Positions 20,691-31,496 of a stretch of DNA of 64,000 nucleotides are shown here, piece after piece (positions within the stretch are counted from its first letter, which is position 1; each line of letters opens with the position of its first letter). Below the pieces are notes generated by a model. That model was not told where the DNA came from and ran no database searches. It saw only the letters and a list, made by a program, of their open reading frames with translations. Origin of the DNA: Gavia stellata (taxonomy: Eukaryota > Chordata > Aves > Gaviiformes > Gaviidae); contig NC_082596.1 of NCBI RefSeq assembly GCF_030936135.1, positions 14,608,155-14,672,154 of the forward strand. The letters are read 5' to 3'. Made by a program: the position numbers and the translations under genes.

Positions 20691-23600
20691 CTGCAAAGAT
20701 GTATGGGAGAAAATGATGAGTGTTATGGGCTAGGAAAGCACAGAAAGGGAATTTGCTTTATTTATGGTCTTATATTCCCTTCTGCTACAGCCATCTGTTG
20801 AACAGTGGTGTTCCCTTCAAAGCTTCCTAGGAAGCCAGAGTAATATTTCAAGAAAATTACTATGAACCTTGAATTTACTTTTTCTATTGAGGAAAACCTT
20901 CTGAGAATACCAAGGATCAGGAGAGAAGCGTGAATCCTCTGTGTTTCTCAATCAGTGAGTTTCAGCAAAAACTGACACATTTTATCCAAACATGTCAATG
21001 CACTGAGCCCCAAATCCAATGGCAGTTCACCACATCCAAAGTTGGGTTTCAAACAGAATCTAAAAGTGGTACAGTGACCAGGACACGGATTAAATTTGCA
21101 GCCTTGAGACAAGCTTGAAACCTGAAGTCAGGCCACCTACAAATGTCTACTGTCTGTGACAGGCAACACTTGAGCCCTCTAGAAAGGACTTTGTGCTATC
21201 TTGCCTCCCGGTATTGCTGCAAGGGCAGATAAGCACATGGAAATAGGCCTACTAGTCACAACTCAGCAGGGCTCATCCCGCTGAAGGAAGGTGAGATTAA
21301 CAGATGCATTTATAGCCTCCCTCCCTTCCCTAACTCATCCTTTGAACACACTGAATCTGCTTCTGAATTCAAGGTTCTCTTAAAAATAATCCCCGAGGAA
21401 GTCCTGCAGCAAAACGATGTAAACAGAAAATTTTGTCTCGAGTTTGCCACTAAAACTGATCTAAAAGAGAGTGCAGAGGTGGTGTATTGCTTCCAGGGTC
21501 TTTGGCTCTCATCCCAGGGCTTCATTTGGGACTCTGAAATAGTTTACCATGCCAGGACTTCCAGGCCTCCTGCAATGGAGCCAGAAGCCTTGTAAAGCAA
21601 GAGCTACGGATTTTAATTTACAGACATTCAAGTTTGTCCTATAGTTATAGCTACGGTGCAGCTGGTGTCAGGGCTGTGCCTGGGTGCGCACCCTGTGCAT
21701 TTAGGCATTAGTTCCCTGGGTGGTCCCAGAGCTCCCAGCTAGTCTCTGCAGAGGTGACACAAGGGACTGAGCTGAGACAAGGTGATTGCCTGAGCTCCCA
21801 GACACCCTCACAGCCAAGCCTTTGCCTAATTCCTGCAGGAGGAATTAGGTGGGAGTCCATGTGGGAATTTTGGGCAGTCCCAGAGATTCTCCCAGGAAGC
21901 TCCTGCTGTGATTAGATCATTTTATAGACACTCTTTGGTGGGTCAATGTGTTAGCATCTGGGGTGGAGAATCTGGCCATGCTGGGACTCCCCCAGGCAGT
22001 ACCTGCTGCAGAACTGACAAACACACGTTGATGAGCTACTTCTAAATACTCAGTAGAAAGTGTTCCTGCAGATGCAGAAATGGTCATGTAAAACAGCCCT
22101 CTGCACATAGTAAAGATAGTTAGGGGATGTTTTGCTCATAGTTTAAGAAAATCTATAGCAGGTCATGTAGGACCCTGACCCAGATGGACTACAGGAACTG
22201 AGCAGGATGGCAGTTCAGGGAGTCTCACCCGACCCAGCAGAAGACACTGTTGCAGGCACCCTCACAATAGCGACTCCATTTGCCATGTGGATAGTGAGCC
22301 AAACATCCCATCCAAGAGATGTGATTTCTCATGTGAGTGTTACCCTATGCCAAGACCCCAATGAGTTAGGGATTTTCTTAAAGAAACACTCTCCATGAGA
22401 CAACAGATGTTGCACATTTGTTGTGCGGATGTGCAAGACTTGAAACCTTAGAGCTCTACAGTTATCTCCATCTAGACCTTCTTGTCCAGCACTGCACCAG
22501 GGATCGTGGGAGCCCTGAAAATGTCAGTGGGGCATGAACCCTCAGAGCTGCTAGACCATCTGCAGAAGGGCACACAAAAGTCTGTAAGTCTTGGGTCTTT
22601 TGGGGCTGGGGCTGTCTGGTTGTTACAAACCCTGGTGAACATTTACAGCTGTTCAGATCTATAAATGTTCACACTGATTTCATCACTGCTGCCAGCAGTG
22701 GGCCCAGTGAGCTGCCTGGCGGTGAAAGGGATTTGAATACAGTATTGTATGAGCAAAACATTAAAAAAAATCCTGCCACCAAATAACGCTGTTTTTTCAG
22801 CAAGCTGTAGCTGTAGCAGCTGCCCCTACAGCTTCCCTCAGATGGGGCAGGGGAAAGCTGGGAAAGACTAGCAGGAGTTAGACTTTTGAGTGTTGTCTAA
22901 CAAGTGGATCTTCATTCTGCAGTGTGTGGTGCATGTCCCCATGCAAGACATTCTCCAGGTCTTTACACTGTGCTCCAGGACTCACCCTCCACTGCCCTGG
23001 ATTGGTGGCACCAATCACCACATGGACCCCTCCATGGGACTGGAGTTGTTTTGCCAGACTGCTCCCAGGTCTGCCAGTTGCACTTCCCTAGTTTTATTCT
23101 ATCCCAGCCTTAAAACAACATTAAAGAGTCTGGATCAAAAAAACCTCATTCCCATAGGCTCAAAACAGCACTATCTTTAGGAATTTTGTATTCTCTAGCC
23201 AAGCATATACTCCAATTATACAAGCTTATCACTGCTATCATGAATGTATTTTTACTCTTATAGTAAATGCACAGCAATCGTGCTTTTATTGTTTATGTTT
23301 TAATAATGGATTGCCACCCAGAAAAAAATGAGAAACACTGCTGTAGGCAGCTGGGAAGTGGTCCAGAGCTACCCTCCTGTGTGTTCTTGGTGCAGGATTT
23401 CAGAGACTCACGCTTATTTGTCTCAGTTCAAATCTAGTAAGAAAGTTATTCTGTATTTGCATTAGCATGAAGGAGCATATTCTGCTAAAACCACCCCCTT
23501 CTCCCCCATGTGTTTTGTCTCATTACATGTGGTAGAACTAGATTCCCAGAGGAAGTGTACTTGGCTAAATAACTGTGGTGACTATCCCACCAGTTGTTAA

Positions 23601-24060
23601 ATATATTGTGCAGTTTCTAATACTACTCTCATTTTAACAACCTAATTTTGATTTATATTATATAAATTCTAAATAAAAACCCAATACTTCAAAAACCACA
23701 CAAACTTTGAAACAATGTTTTCCATTAACAATGTGTTTCAGCACAGTCTAACTAATATCACCCACCGAAAGTCGAAACTTCTTATGCAAAGATGCAAAAA
23801 ATTCACCTTCACCATGACCCTAATTTTAAAAAGGATTCAACATGTTCCACCCTGCCAGAAAATTATTCAGTATGTTCCATGCTAAATATGATTTTTAATT
23901 CTGGAGGGGGTGGGATTAAATATCTAAAAATACATCTGGTTAGTATGTTACATTTATTAGTCATGTACCAGGAAGCTCCTACCACCAAGAGGTTCAAATC
24001 TAGGTGGACTCTTTGGGCAAAAGCAGTGACAGTGGCAGCAGCAAGGGGTACATAGGATGG
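20691..24060. other. Intergenic, no gene recognised
   Basis: About 3.4 kb without a supported gene or recognised transposon. All open frames are under 100 codons and none resembles a known protein family. Confidence 0.55.
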
Positions 24061-24125
24061 GTGGGATAGGATAGGGTAGGGTAGGGTAGGGTAGGGTAGG
24101 GTAGGGTAGGGTAGGATAGGGTAGG
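24061..24125 (+). repeat. G-rich pentanucleotide array (GGGTA)n
   Basis: Roughly ten units, of which about seven or eight are exact consecutive GGGTA, with GGATA and GGACA variants at both ends. Runs of three G spaced by two bases on the plus strand make strong G-quadruplex potential. The unit is a pentamer and not the TTAGGG telomere hexamer. The long Leu-Pro-Tyr-Pro repeats read on the other strand are an artefact of this array. Confidence 0.95.
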
Positions 24126-24364
24126 ACAGGACAAGACAACCTGTTCCCTTATCACATAACCAAGAGTATGCACAGTGTGGAAAAGCTAATGGGGATGTGG
24201 TTTGGCAGTACTGGGTGATGAGGAAGAGATTACATCTAGAGGTTCCTGCATCCTCTGTGACTTTCTCACCTTTTAATTCCACCCTGAATATTGAGAAATG
24301 ACGTTGTCTAGCTCACATGATAGTTTCCATTAAAGAAAATTAAAGTACTTTATAAAGAAAGTCA

Positions 24365-24460
24365 GTATTATTGTGCCTGTTAATGGATAGGGAACTAGGA
24401 CACAAACCAAATATTTGTCCATGGCCACACAGTTGGACAGTGGCTTTCAGAGCCTGCTGG
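24365..24460 (-). repeat. MIR SINE relic, reverse orientation
   Basis: AGTATTATTGTGCCTGTTAATGG, GGGAACTAGGACACAAA, TTGTCCATGGCCACACAGTTGG and AGTGGCTTTCAGAGCC match the minus strand of MIR in order: ATTATTATCCCCATTTTACAG, GGAAACTGAGGCACAGA, TTGCCCAAGGTCACACAGCT and AGTGGCAGAGCC. This is the clearest MIR copy in the window. Confidence 0.7.
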
Positions 24461-27400
24461 CCAGGGCTTATACACAAGAAAACACTGACATAAAGAAGAA
24501 AAAAAACCACAACCAATCCACAACAACAAAAAAACCCCCAAAACCCCCTGGCAACAGCTATTCCACTTAGCGAGTTTGTTTGAGGAATCTTCCAGGCAGA
24601 TGGGAGAAGTGTTCAAACATCTCTCCTAGGATCCATTGTGCAATGTCACATACACATGCAAAAAATATAATAATATTATAGAGGACCTGAAGGTGAGCGC
24701 TATTATTTCCAGTGTTCCAGTGATAGCTTTGTACTCTCGTGTTCCTCAGTGGAGCAGGCTTTCTGCCTGTCCATGCGTCGCCTGTGCAGCACAAGGCATT
24801 TCTTGGGAAATCCACTACTTTCCCTCCATTGCAGTTCTGCCATGCGATGGGTGGGAGCAAGATCCCAACTGCTGGTTCAATGCTACGGTGCAGAGCTCAG
24901 AGGGACTGCCTGACCTCTTTGCCCTCCCTTGCCACAGCGATGAGGGAGCAAGGAGCTTCTGAAGCACAGAAAACGGGGACATGCCTCCTGCTTGGAGTAT
25001 CAAGTTGCTGCTCCCATGAGGACGGGTAGGTAGGGGAGACTTGCTAAGGTCCTGGAGGACTCCTAGGGAGCCCTTCTCCTCCGGCAACCAGCAGGACCAT
25101 GCTACTTCCTTCTCTTGGGTTGGGGGCTGCTCTTGGGAGACATACTTGTGCTGAAGTCATAGCATGAGCTCAGCATCATCTTTGCAGGACCAATCTTGGA
25201 GAATGGCCTGTTTCCAAATTATAAACTTCTCTCTTCATTTCCCTTCAGTCCCAGCAGACCGTCTCTGTTTCCCAACCCTCTAAAAGGTTGATTTATGGCC
25301 CTGGGAGTGGCATGGAAAGGGGGAAGATGACCTTAGTTCACCTGTGCCAGGGTACAGCTGGAGCTCAAGGAGCAAACTAGCTTTTCTAGCCGAACTGCTT
25401 TGCACAAAGGAAGCAAACGCTTGTGGCACCTGCACAGCAGCACAGCCTCTCTCCTGCTGTGGGGCAGCAGGCTGCAGGCACAGATGTCTGGGGACAGATG
25501 AGCAGCAAATACTGCAGGAGATCCCAGGGCAGGAAATGCCCAAAGACCTCGTGGACAGTGTGCTTCACAGGTGCCATAGCGTGAGTAGGGTGAGAGGCAG
25601 GCCGCCTCCAACGCAGTCTTGCGGTAATGCACAGGATTTGACAGGTCGAGGACATGGGCATGAAGTCTTTGGGCTGTGGGGACAGAACCACGTGGTTGTA
25701 ACACACAACATATCACACCCCCGCAGCATTAAAAAAAATAAGTTAAGAACAGGAAAGAACAAGATGGCAAAAATGCTTTGGTTGCTTTGACACCCAACCA
25801 GATTAACCTGTTTCTGATGAAAAGGAAAACCAGGGCTGAAACGTGTTGGATGAAATCTGGAGTTCGACCACCTTTTTCCTCAGTATTTATTGTACGTTCA
25901 AGAATTAACTGTAATGCAAACCTCTGATCTTGGCATTTAAAACATCTTGGGCTTAGCTTAGGGAATGGGGGGAGATGAGTACGCAAGAGAGATAAAAATC
26001 TGATTCAAGAAACTGCAAAGTGACAGGATCAAAGTAATTTGGAATGAAAAAGTTAAGAAACTAATGCACTGAAAGATATCTGCAGAGCAAGTGCAGGACA
26101 CCAAGACAGGAAGAACTCTACTTTGCTATAGTGTCAACACTGTGGTTATGAACCTTTATTTTCAGAGTTTGTTGGTTTTAGTTCTTTCACAAAATTGCTT
26201 GAAGCCAAGGCAAAAGTTTCTAGGGTTCTGAGCTTGATCCTGTCTATTTTAAAGTGATTTTAACGGTAGCAGGAACTAGCCTCAGATCTGTGAGTGCAGG
26301 AAACCTGAATGCTTCCTGACACTCGCTTCAGCATTCACTTGCGCCGGAGCTGTGTTTGCAGAAGGGAAACATGTTCATTTGCAGCCTGGCCCACAACTCC
26401 CTGGGAGTGGGAACATTTTCTCAGTTTGCCTAGCTAACATGTGACTCGGGTAGGTGCACATACAGATTTCACACACACTTCTTTCATGTACACACAAGTA
26501 GGTTCCTGCTTTGAAAAACTGAATGCATAAAGCATTTGCTGGCAAACAGCTATGCATTAATTTTATTTTTAAATGCCATGATGTGCGTAAAAACCTGGAT
26601 AGCTTCAAACTAGGAAAAGAAAAAACAATGCTTTCATAGTTTTGAAAATAAGCAGTAATGCAACCTCCAGATTATGAAGATCTTCAGGCGTTCTTGACAT
26701 CTTCATAATCCCACCAGCTCCAATGAGTAATGATTGTTGAATGCTGACTTTAAAGCCAACAGGCTCCCTCAACACTGAGGAAGGGGTGGATTGCTCGGGG
26801 GGATTAGGCAGGTTGCCAGTCCCCCACCAGCAATGCCTTTTGCAAGGCGTGACACTGGTCAAGTGAGAGGTCCCACGGCCATGCAACAGGGACATCTGCA
26901 TCAGGGGTGGAGCCTGCCCTGCTGCATCCCAGCACACACAGACATAGGAGGGGCTGCCGTGGGGGAGCAAGTAGGGTTAGTTCAGGCACATTTCTCAGAA
27001 AGACTTACTTAAACTTGGCTGCTGCAGCGTTTGGGATCACTGGAGGAACTGCACTCCCTTCCAGCTCTCTCATTACTTGTCAGGTTTCCAGCACTGGGCT
27101 TCAAACACTGGGCTTCCTTCCTGTCTAGATCCATCTGCTGACCTGGTTGGTGTCAGGGTAACAAGATGGGAACATCATTATCCAGACCTGATTTTGTCTA
27201 ACCTCCGTCATCTGAAACACGTTCAAGGATCACAACCCAGTTTTCCAATTTAAAGGAGTTTCAGATGAGCTGACTTTGAGCTATCTTTGCTACACTGATA
27301 ATGCAAAAAGGAAGAAAAAAGTGCCTGAAGGGTTCGAGCACCTCACAGAAGTCATTCAAATATTACATGTCTGCTATAGAATAGCACCGACAGTTGTAAA

Positions 27401-30400
27401 GAAGCCACAGCTATAGAAAGGCTCTCTTGTGTCCTTACCTTCTCCGCCTGGAAGTGGGGTGGGAGCTGTGTTCCCTGCACTGCTGTCTGAGTGGCAAGCT
27501 TGCATATGTGGCCTTGCAATGGTTTTGCTGTTAGAAGGCCAGTTTATTTACATAAGACACAAATGCTGACCTCTTTGCCTGAAAACAGGAGGAAAAAACC
27601 CAAGAACAGGCAGTGTCCTGACTCTGTCTCCAGTAGCCCCTCTAGTAAAGCTGAGCCTGAAGAACCTCCTCAGCGTCACCCTCACAACCCTTTCTGCATT
27701 GCTTTTCCTGTATTTCGTTCTCACATGCACGCACAGACCACAAACCCCTTCCCCTTGACTGGGCACCCAGACAGTTCCTCAGATATTACTGCTGCGCTTC
27801 TGACCTGGACGTACTTTAGTGCTCCTTGTCCCGGGAGGCAGTTACTGTGTTTTCCAACCCCCTCACTTCTTCCAGTTCACTGAATTGCTTCTTCCATTTA
27901 GCCCCTTGGCTTTAACTGAGCCCACAGTCCCCTGCAGATCAAAGACCTATTCAACAGCAGCTATTAGCATTATCTTGCCTCACAACTTGTTTATACAAGT
28001 GAATAGTGAAAGGGGTCCTAATCTAGTTCAGGCTTTTACATGCTGCTAAAATACAAATGGTAAAAGATGATTGTTTGAAAGGGTCCACTTTTCACAGCAG
28101 ACCCTTTCAGAAGGGCAAGTGATGGAGAGAGACTTTTGCTAAGCCTTATCTGCAGTGGAAGCCTTTCTAGCGACTAGAGATGGGAGCTTGGAAGTACCGA
28201 GTGCTCTGCCCATCCCACCGCACATCCCGGCTTCCTTGCAAATAGTCACACTGAACACTGCAATTGCAGTGTGAGTATTTACAGATTGTGTCAGAAACAT
28301 CACTGTCAGAAGAAGCTTATAGCCGAAATTAGGAGTTTGCATTCTGCCATGCACTGGAAACCACTAGGGACCAGCAGCTGACTTTGGTGTAACAGTTTTC
28401 TCTGTTGCAAACCTGAGCATTCAACAGCTGCACACCTGATTAAACACCGGTTTTTATCTTCTGTTCCTGCTCCTGCTGAATAAACCCGTATTTCAGAAAC
28501 TACCTTTGCAGGTGCGATTAGCAGATCCGAGGCAGGGCTGAGGGTGGTAATGTTGGCAGGGGTACCAGCGGAAAAGTCTCAAGGCACCTTTTCTTTCTCG
28601 ACCTTAGTTCAGCTGCCAGAAGTTGCTCTTGGGGTACACAAAGACTCAGAGTATGCAAAGACAATTATGAGCCTGCACTCCTAGGACAGGGAAGCACAGA
28701 CATCAGGTATCAGTCACACTGTCTCCAGGTGGGGAGATGATCTGGGAGACTGTTTGCCTTGGGCCTGTGCCTTAGCATCTCTTACACTATCTTCTTTTTA
28801 CTTTTATTTTCAAGATTAAAACATCACCTCTGTTTTCTTACAGCTCCAAGGTGGGGATGATTGGGGAGGAGGAAGCAGTGAAGACTGCTATAAAGACTTT
28901 TTCATACCAGGGACCAATATATCGGATGCTGGCCCTGGGAAACTTTATTATTTACCTCTGCTGGAATGGGAAAGGAAAATAGCTGGAACAAGCACAGCTC
29001 TCGGATACACGTGGTGCAACTGCCTATACAAGGCAGTTCCATGGGAACCCCACCGGAGAACCAGACATACTCAGCAAACATGGCTGAGCGCACACTGTGC
29101 CAAAGGAGAAATGTGAGGCATTAAATATTTCCTTTCCTTTCTCTAGTACCTTTTCACAACAGGACAGAAACAGTCTGAATATTTTTTCCTTGTAAATTTT
29201 CTGAAACGACTTAAAAAGAATACTTAGAGACACATTTTCATTAGCAGCAGCACTGATTCTTTACTAATTCATGAAGAAAAACATACGAAATAATTGGCAG
29301 GAGCTGATCCCTTGGGAAACAGAGATGCCTGATTTTATAACTTGGCCTGGTCACTTGGGCTCGGAGCTACACAGGAATGTGAGTGACAGCTGGCATTGCA
29401 ACACCTGATTTTGGCATGCCTGTCCTTGCCTTTCCATCCTCCTCTCACCTACCTGAAGCTGCTGGAACCGAACAAGCACTCTCATTCACTATGCTTGGCA
29501 TCTGGGAATGGGATTTAAAAAACCACCAACCCAAACATTTAGGGTGTTGTACTTGAGCTACCTAAATTAGCCAGTGAGAAATGCTGGAGAAAAGGGTGTG
29601 TTACAGCCTCGTCCTGTCTAGGGCTTAGGTGCTTTGTTCAGGTTTAGCGGGACATGCTTCTTTTCACTCTGGATTCACAGCCCTGAAAACTTAATTATAG
29701 CTTTTCACCTAGCATTAATTAACATGAGAAATGAAGAGACCTCTCTTCAGTCTGCTTTTTCTCCACCCATCCATTATCCTTGAATAACCCATCGCCTGTG
29801 GGTTCCCGCTCTCCCTAGGCGCAGGGTTGCATTCCTACTGGGGAGGAGGGACGCACGCGCAGCCTCCGTGAGGCTGCAGACGAAGGAGGGTTGAGGCCTC
29901 CTTCTGCCATCTTTTGGAGGGAAGGGGATGTGTTTTGTGCAGCCCAATGCGAGGCACGTGGTCTGAGAGACCCTACCAAACCAAGGCAAGCTTGTCCAGG
30001 GACAATCCTGTGTGTAGGTCCCACACAGTGCGTAGGTGAGGAGGTGAGTCCCAAGTTGCCCAGCCCACGTTAACCTAGGCCACTTGTGTATATCTGGGAG
30101 CAAAACCCTGGTGTCTGAAATGAATGGCATTGCTTCAGAGAGGAGCAAGATGCCGCATTTAGGGACCCACAGGACTCACATGGCCAAAATGAATGGGACT
30201 AATAACCTCACTGGCCACCCCAACCTCCCCAAAGTGTTGCTCCCACATACACCAAATGGTCCAGAACCACCAGAGTTTTCAGCTCAGCTTAGGAAGGAGC
30301 CAGAGCTGCTCTGCAAGGAGCCGAAACAAAGGCAGTCCAGGAGGTGCTTGGTGTCTGCGGAGTCGCATCGCTGTGGGGCAGCACCCTCAGGCCCGCTGGT

Positions 30401-30458
30401 GGCATCTCCAAACCGTCAATGTGAAAGCTTTGTCCTCTCTGGTGCCTGAGTTCGAGGG
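24461..30458. other. Intergenic, no gene recognised
   Basis: About 6 kb without a supported gene. It contains an A/C-rich low-complexity stretch (24496-24550) and an AT-rich block with TAATTA cores (29690-29730). The longest open frames (148 codons at 25344-25790, 130 at 27491-27883) have no domain, no start context worth noting and overlapping open frames on other strands. Confidence 0.55.
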
Positions 30459-30765
30459 CCTCAAGTTGCGCCAGGGGAGATACAGACTGGATATTCGGAA
30501 AAATTTCTTTACTGAGAGAGTGGTAACACAGTGGAATAGACTGCCCAGGGAGGTGGTGGAGTCACCCTCCCTGGAGGTATTCAAGGAGCGTGTGGACGTG
30601 GCATTGTGGGACGTGGCTTGATGGGCATGGTGCTGTGTGGTGTGGGTGGTTTTTTGTGTGGTGGTTTTTGTGTGTTTGGTTTTTTTGTTGGTTTTTTTTT
30701 TTTAATGGTTGGACTTGATGATCTTACAGGTCTTTTCCAACCTTAGTGATTCTGTGATTCTGTGA
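30459..30765 (+). mobile_element. CR1 LINE 3' end, 722 bp upstream of the SNTB1 start codon
   Basis: Starts at CCTCAAGTTGCGCCAGGGGAG and includes the ORF2 C-terminal coding end ([18 protein letters not shown], read on the plus strand). It continues through the 3' UTR to TTGGACTTGATGATCTTACAG, TCTTTTCCAACCTTAGTG and two GATTCTGT octamers. A G/T-rich stretch of about 70 bases (30638-30705) has expanded inside the 3' UTR, which otherwise looks rather young. It is the nearest transposon to the SNTB1 promoter. Confidence 0.95.
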
Positions 30766-31109
30766 GTTGGAGCCTCGAGCCCCTCATCAGGCATCAAATT
30801 GCTTCCTAGGAGGAAAGCGAGCATGGGAAAAACCACAAAATGGGCAGCGTGGCCTCCATGGGCCTTAAAAATTTGTAATCAACGGGCAAAGAAAAGTTTC
30901 AAAATGTGCAAAAGTATCCATGGCAATCACTTAACACCTTCATCCTACAAAGCGTTGAAACAACTTGATTCTACTTTCACGCAGTTGAAATGAACCAGCT
31001 TTGCGCCACCTATTAGTTTTAATCCACTTTATAAAAAAGTCTCCGGGAAAACCAGGAAGTTGCATTTTGGTTAACGTTTCTCTGCAGCTGACCTCCTTCG
31101 CCTCCCTGC
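30766..31109. other. Distal promoter flank, no feature recognised
   Basis: AT-rich single-copy-looking sequence between the CR1 and the CpG island. No TATA box at a convincing distance and no open frame of note. Confidence 0.5.
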
Positions 31110-31236
31110 TACCCCCGCAGCCCAGACGGCAGCTGCCGGGGCTGACACCGCCGCTCCCGGCGGGTCCCTTCCGCGCTAAATGCCATCACACCCTCGGCTC
31201 GAAGAGAGCCAGGGCTCAGGAGGACGTGTCCCCGCC

Positions 31237-31413
31237 ATGCGTCCGCGGAGGGAAGGGACACCCCCGGCCACACAGACACGCGCGCGCACGCTCGCGCGCG
31301 CGGCAGCAGCGGGCGGCGCCGCCAGGTGCGCCCGCCCCGGCGCGGCCCCGGGGGGGCGGCCGCGGCTCCTCGCCCCACCCCGCCGCGCCGGGAGCTCGCC
31401 GCCCCCCGGCTGA
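31237..31413 (+). other. Possible upstream ORF (58 codons) in the SNTB1 leader
   Basis: An ATG in a good context (CCGCCATGC) opens a 58-codon frame rich in Arg, Ala, Pro and Gly that ends at 31413, 73 bases before the SNTB1 start. It matters only if transcription starts upstream of 31237, which the sequence does not show. Its composition is simply that of a CpG island, so I do not propose a functional peptide. Confidence 0.25.
31275..31302. repeat. Alternating CG/CA tract, Z-DNA-prone
   Basis: Two CG-repeat runs, ACACGCGCGCGCACG and CTCGCGCGCGCGG, lie back to back about 190 bases before the SNTB1 start codon. Alternating purine-pyrimidine DNA of this kind is a classic Z-DNA former under negative supercoiling. 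Confidence 0.8.
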
Positions 31414-31475
31414 AGTCCGGTGCCGCCGCGCCGTGCCGCGCCGTGCCGGGGGTGCCGTCACTCGGCGCTTCCAGC

Positions 31476-31496
31476 ATGCTCCTAAGATGGCGGTAG
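31476..31496 (+). other. Six-codon upstream ORF overlapping the SNTB1 start
   Basis: ATG at 31476 with A at -3 opens a six-codon frame (MLLRWR) that stops at TAG 31494-31496, eight bases beyond the first base of the SNTB1 ATG and in another frame. Ribosomes starting here would pass over the main start codon. The main ATG has the better context (A at -3, G at +4), so leaky scanning is likely. The upstream ATG is only 11 bases before the main one, so almost any SNTB1 transcript from this promoter should carry it. Confidence 0.6.
31484..31494 (+). promoter_or_regulatory. YY1-like site over the SNTB1 start codon
   Basis: AAGATGGCGGT matches the YY1 consensus AANATGGCGGC except at the last base. 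It contains the ATGGCGG of the SNTB1 start (Met-Ala-Val). YY1 sites of this orientation often lie just downstream of the transcription start and coincide with the first ATG in CpG-island genes. Binding here is inferred. Confidence 0.45.

Noticed and set aside
24061..24125. Interstitial telomere repeat
   Set aside because: The unit is GGGTA (5 bases), not TTAGGG, so it is a simple pentamer array.
23863..24282. Minus-strand frame of 139 codons with Leu-Pro-Tyr-Pro repeats
   Set aside because: The peptide repeat is just the GGGTA pentamer read in triplets.
25344..25790. 148-codon plus-strand frame with overlapping minus-strand frames
   Set aside because: No domain, no splice or codon signal, and several overlapping frames of similar length. 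Looks random.
27491..27883. 130-codon plus-strand frame
   Set aside because: Low-information Pro/Ser-rich sequence without similarity to any family I know.
30193..30621. 142-codon plus-strand frame just upstream of SNTB1
   Set aside because: Its right half is the ORF2 end of the CR1 at 30459. The left half is unrelated flank that happens to be open.
31001..31486. In-frame upward extension of SNTB1 by 162 codons
   Set aside because: The frame is open upstream but its only upstream starts would be non-ATG. The sequence has CpG-island composition, and syntrophins start at MAVAA as here.
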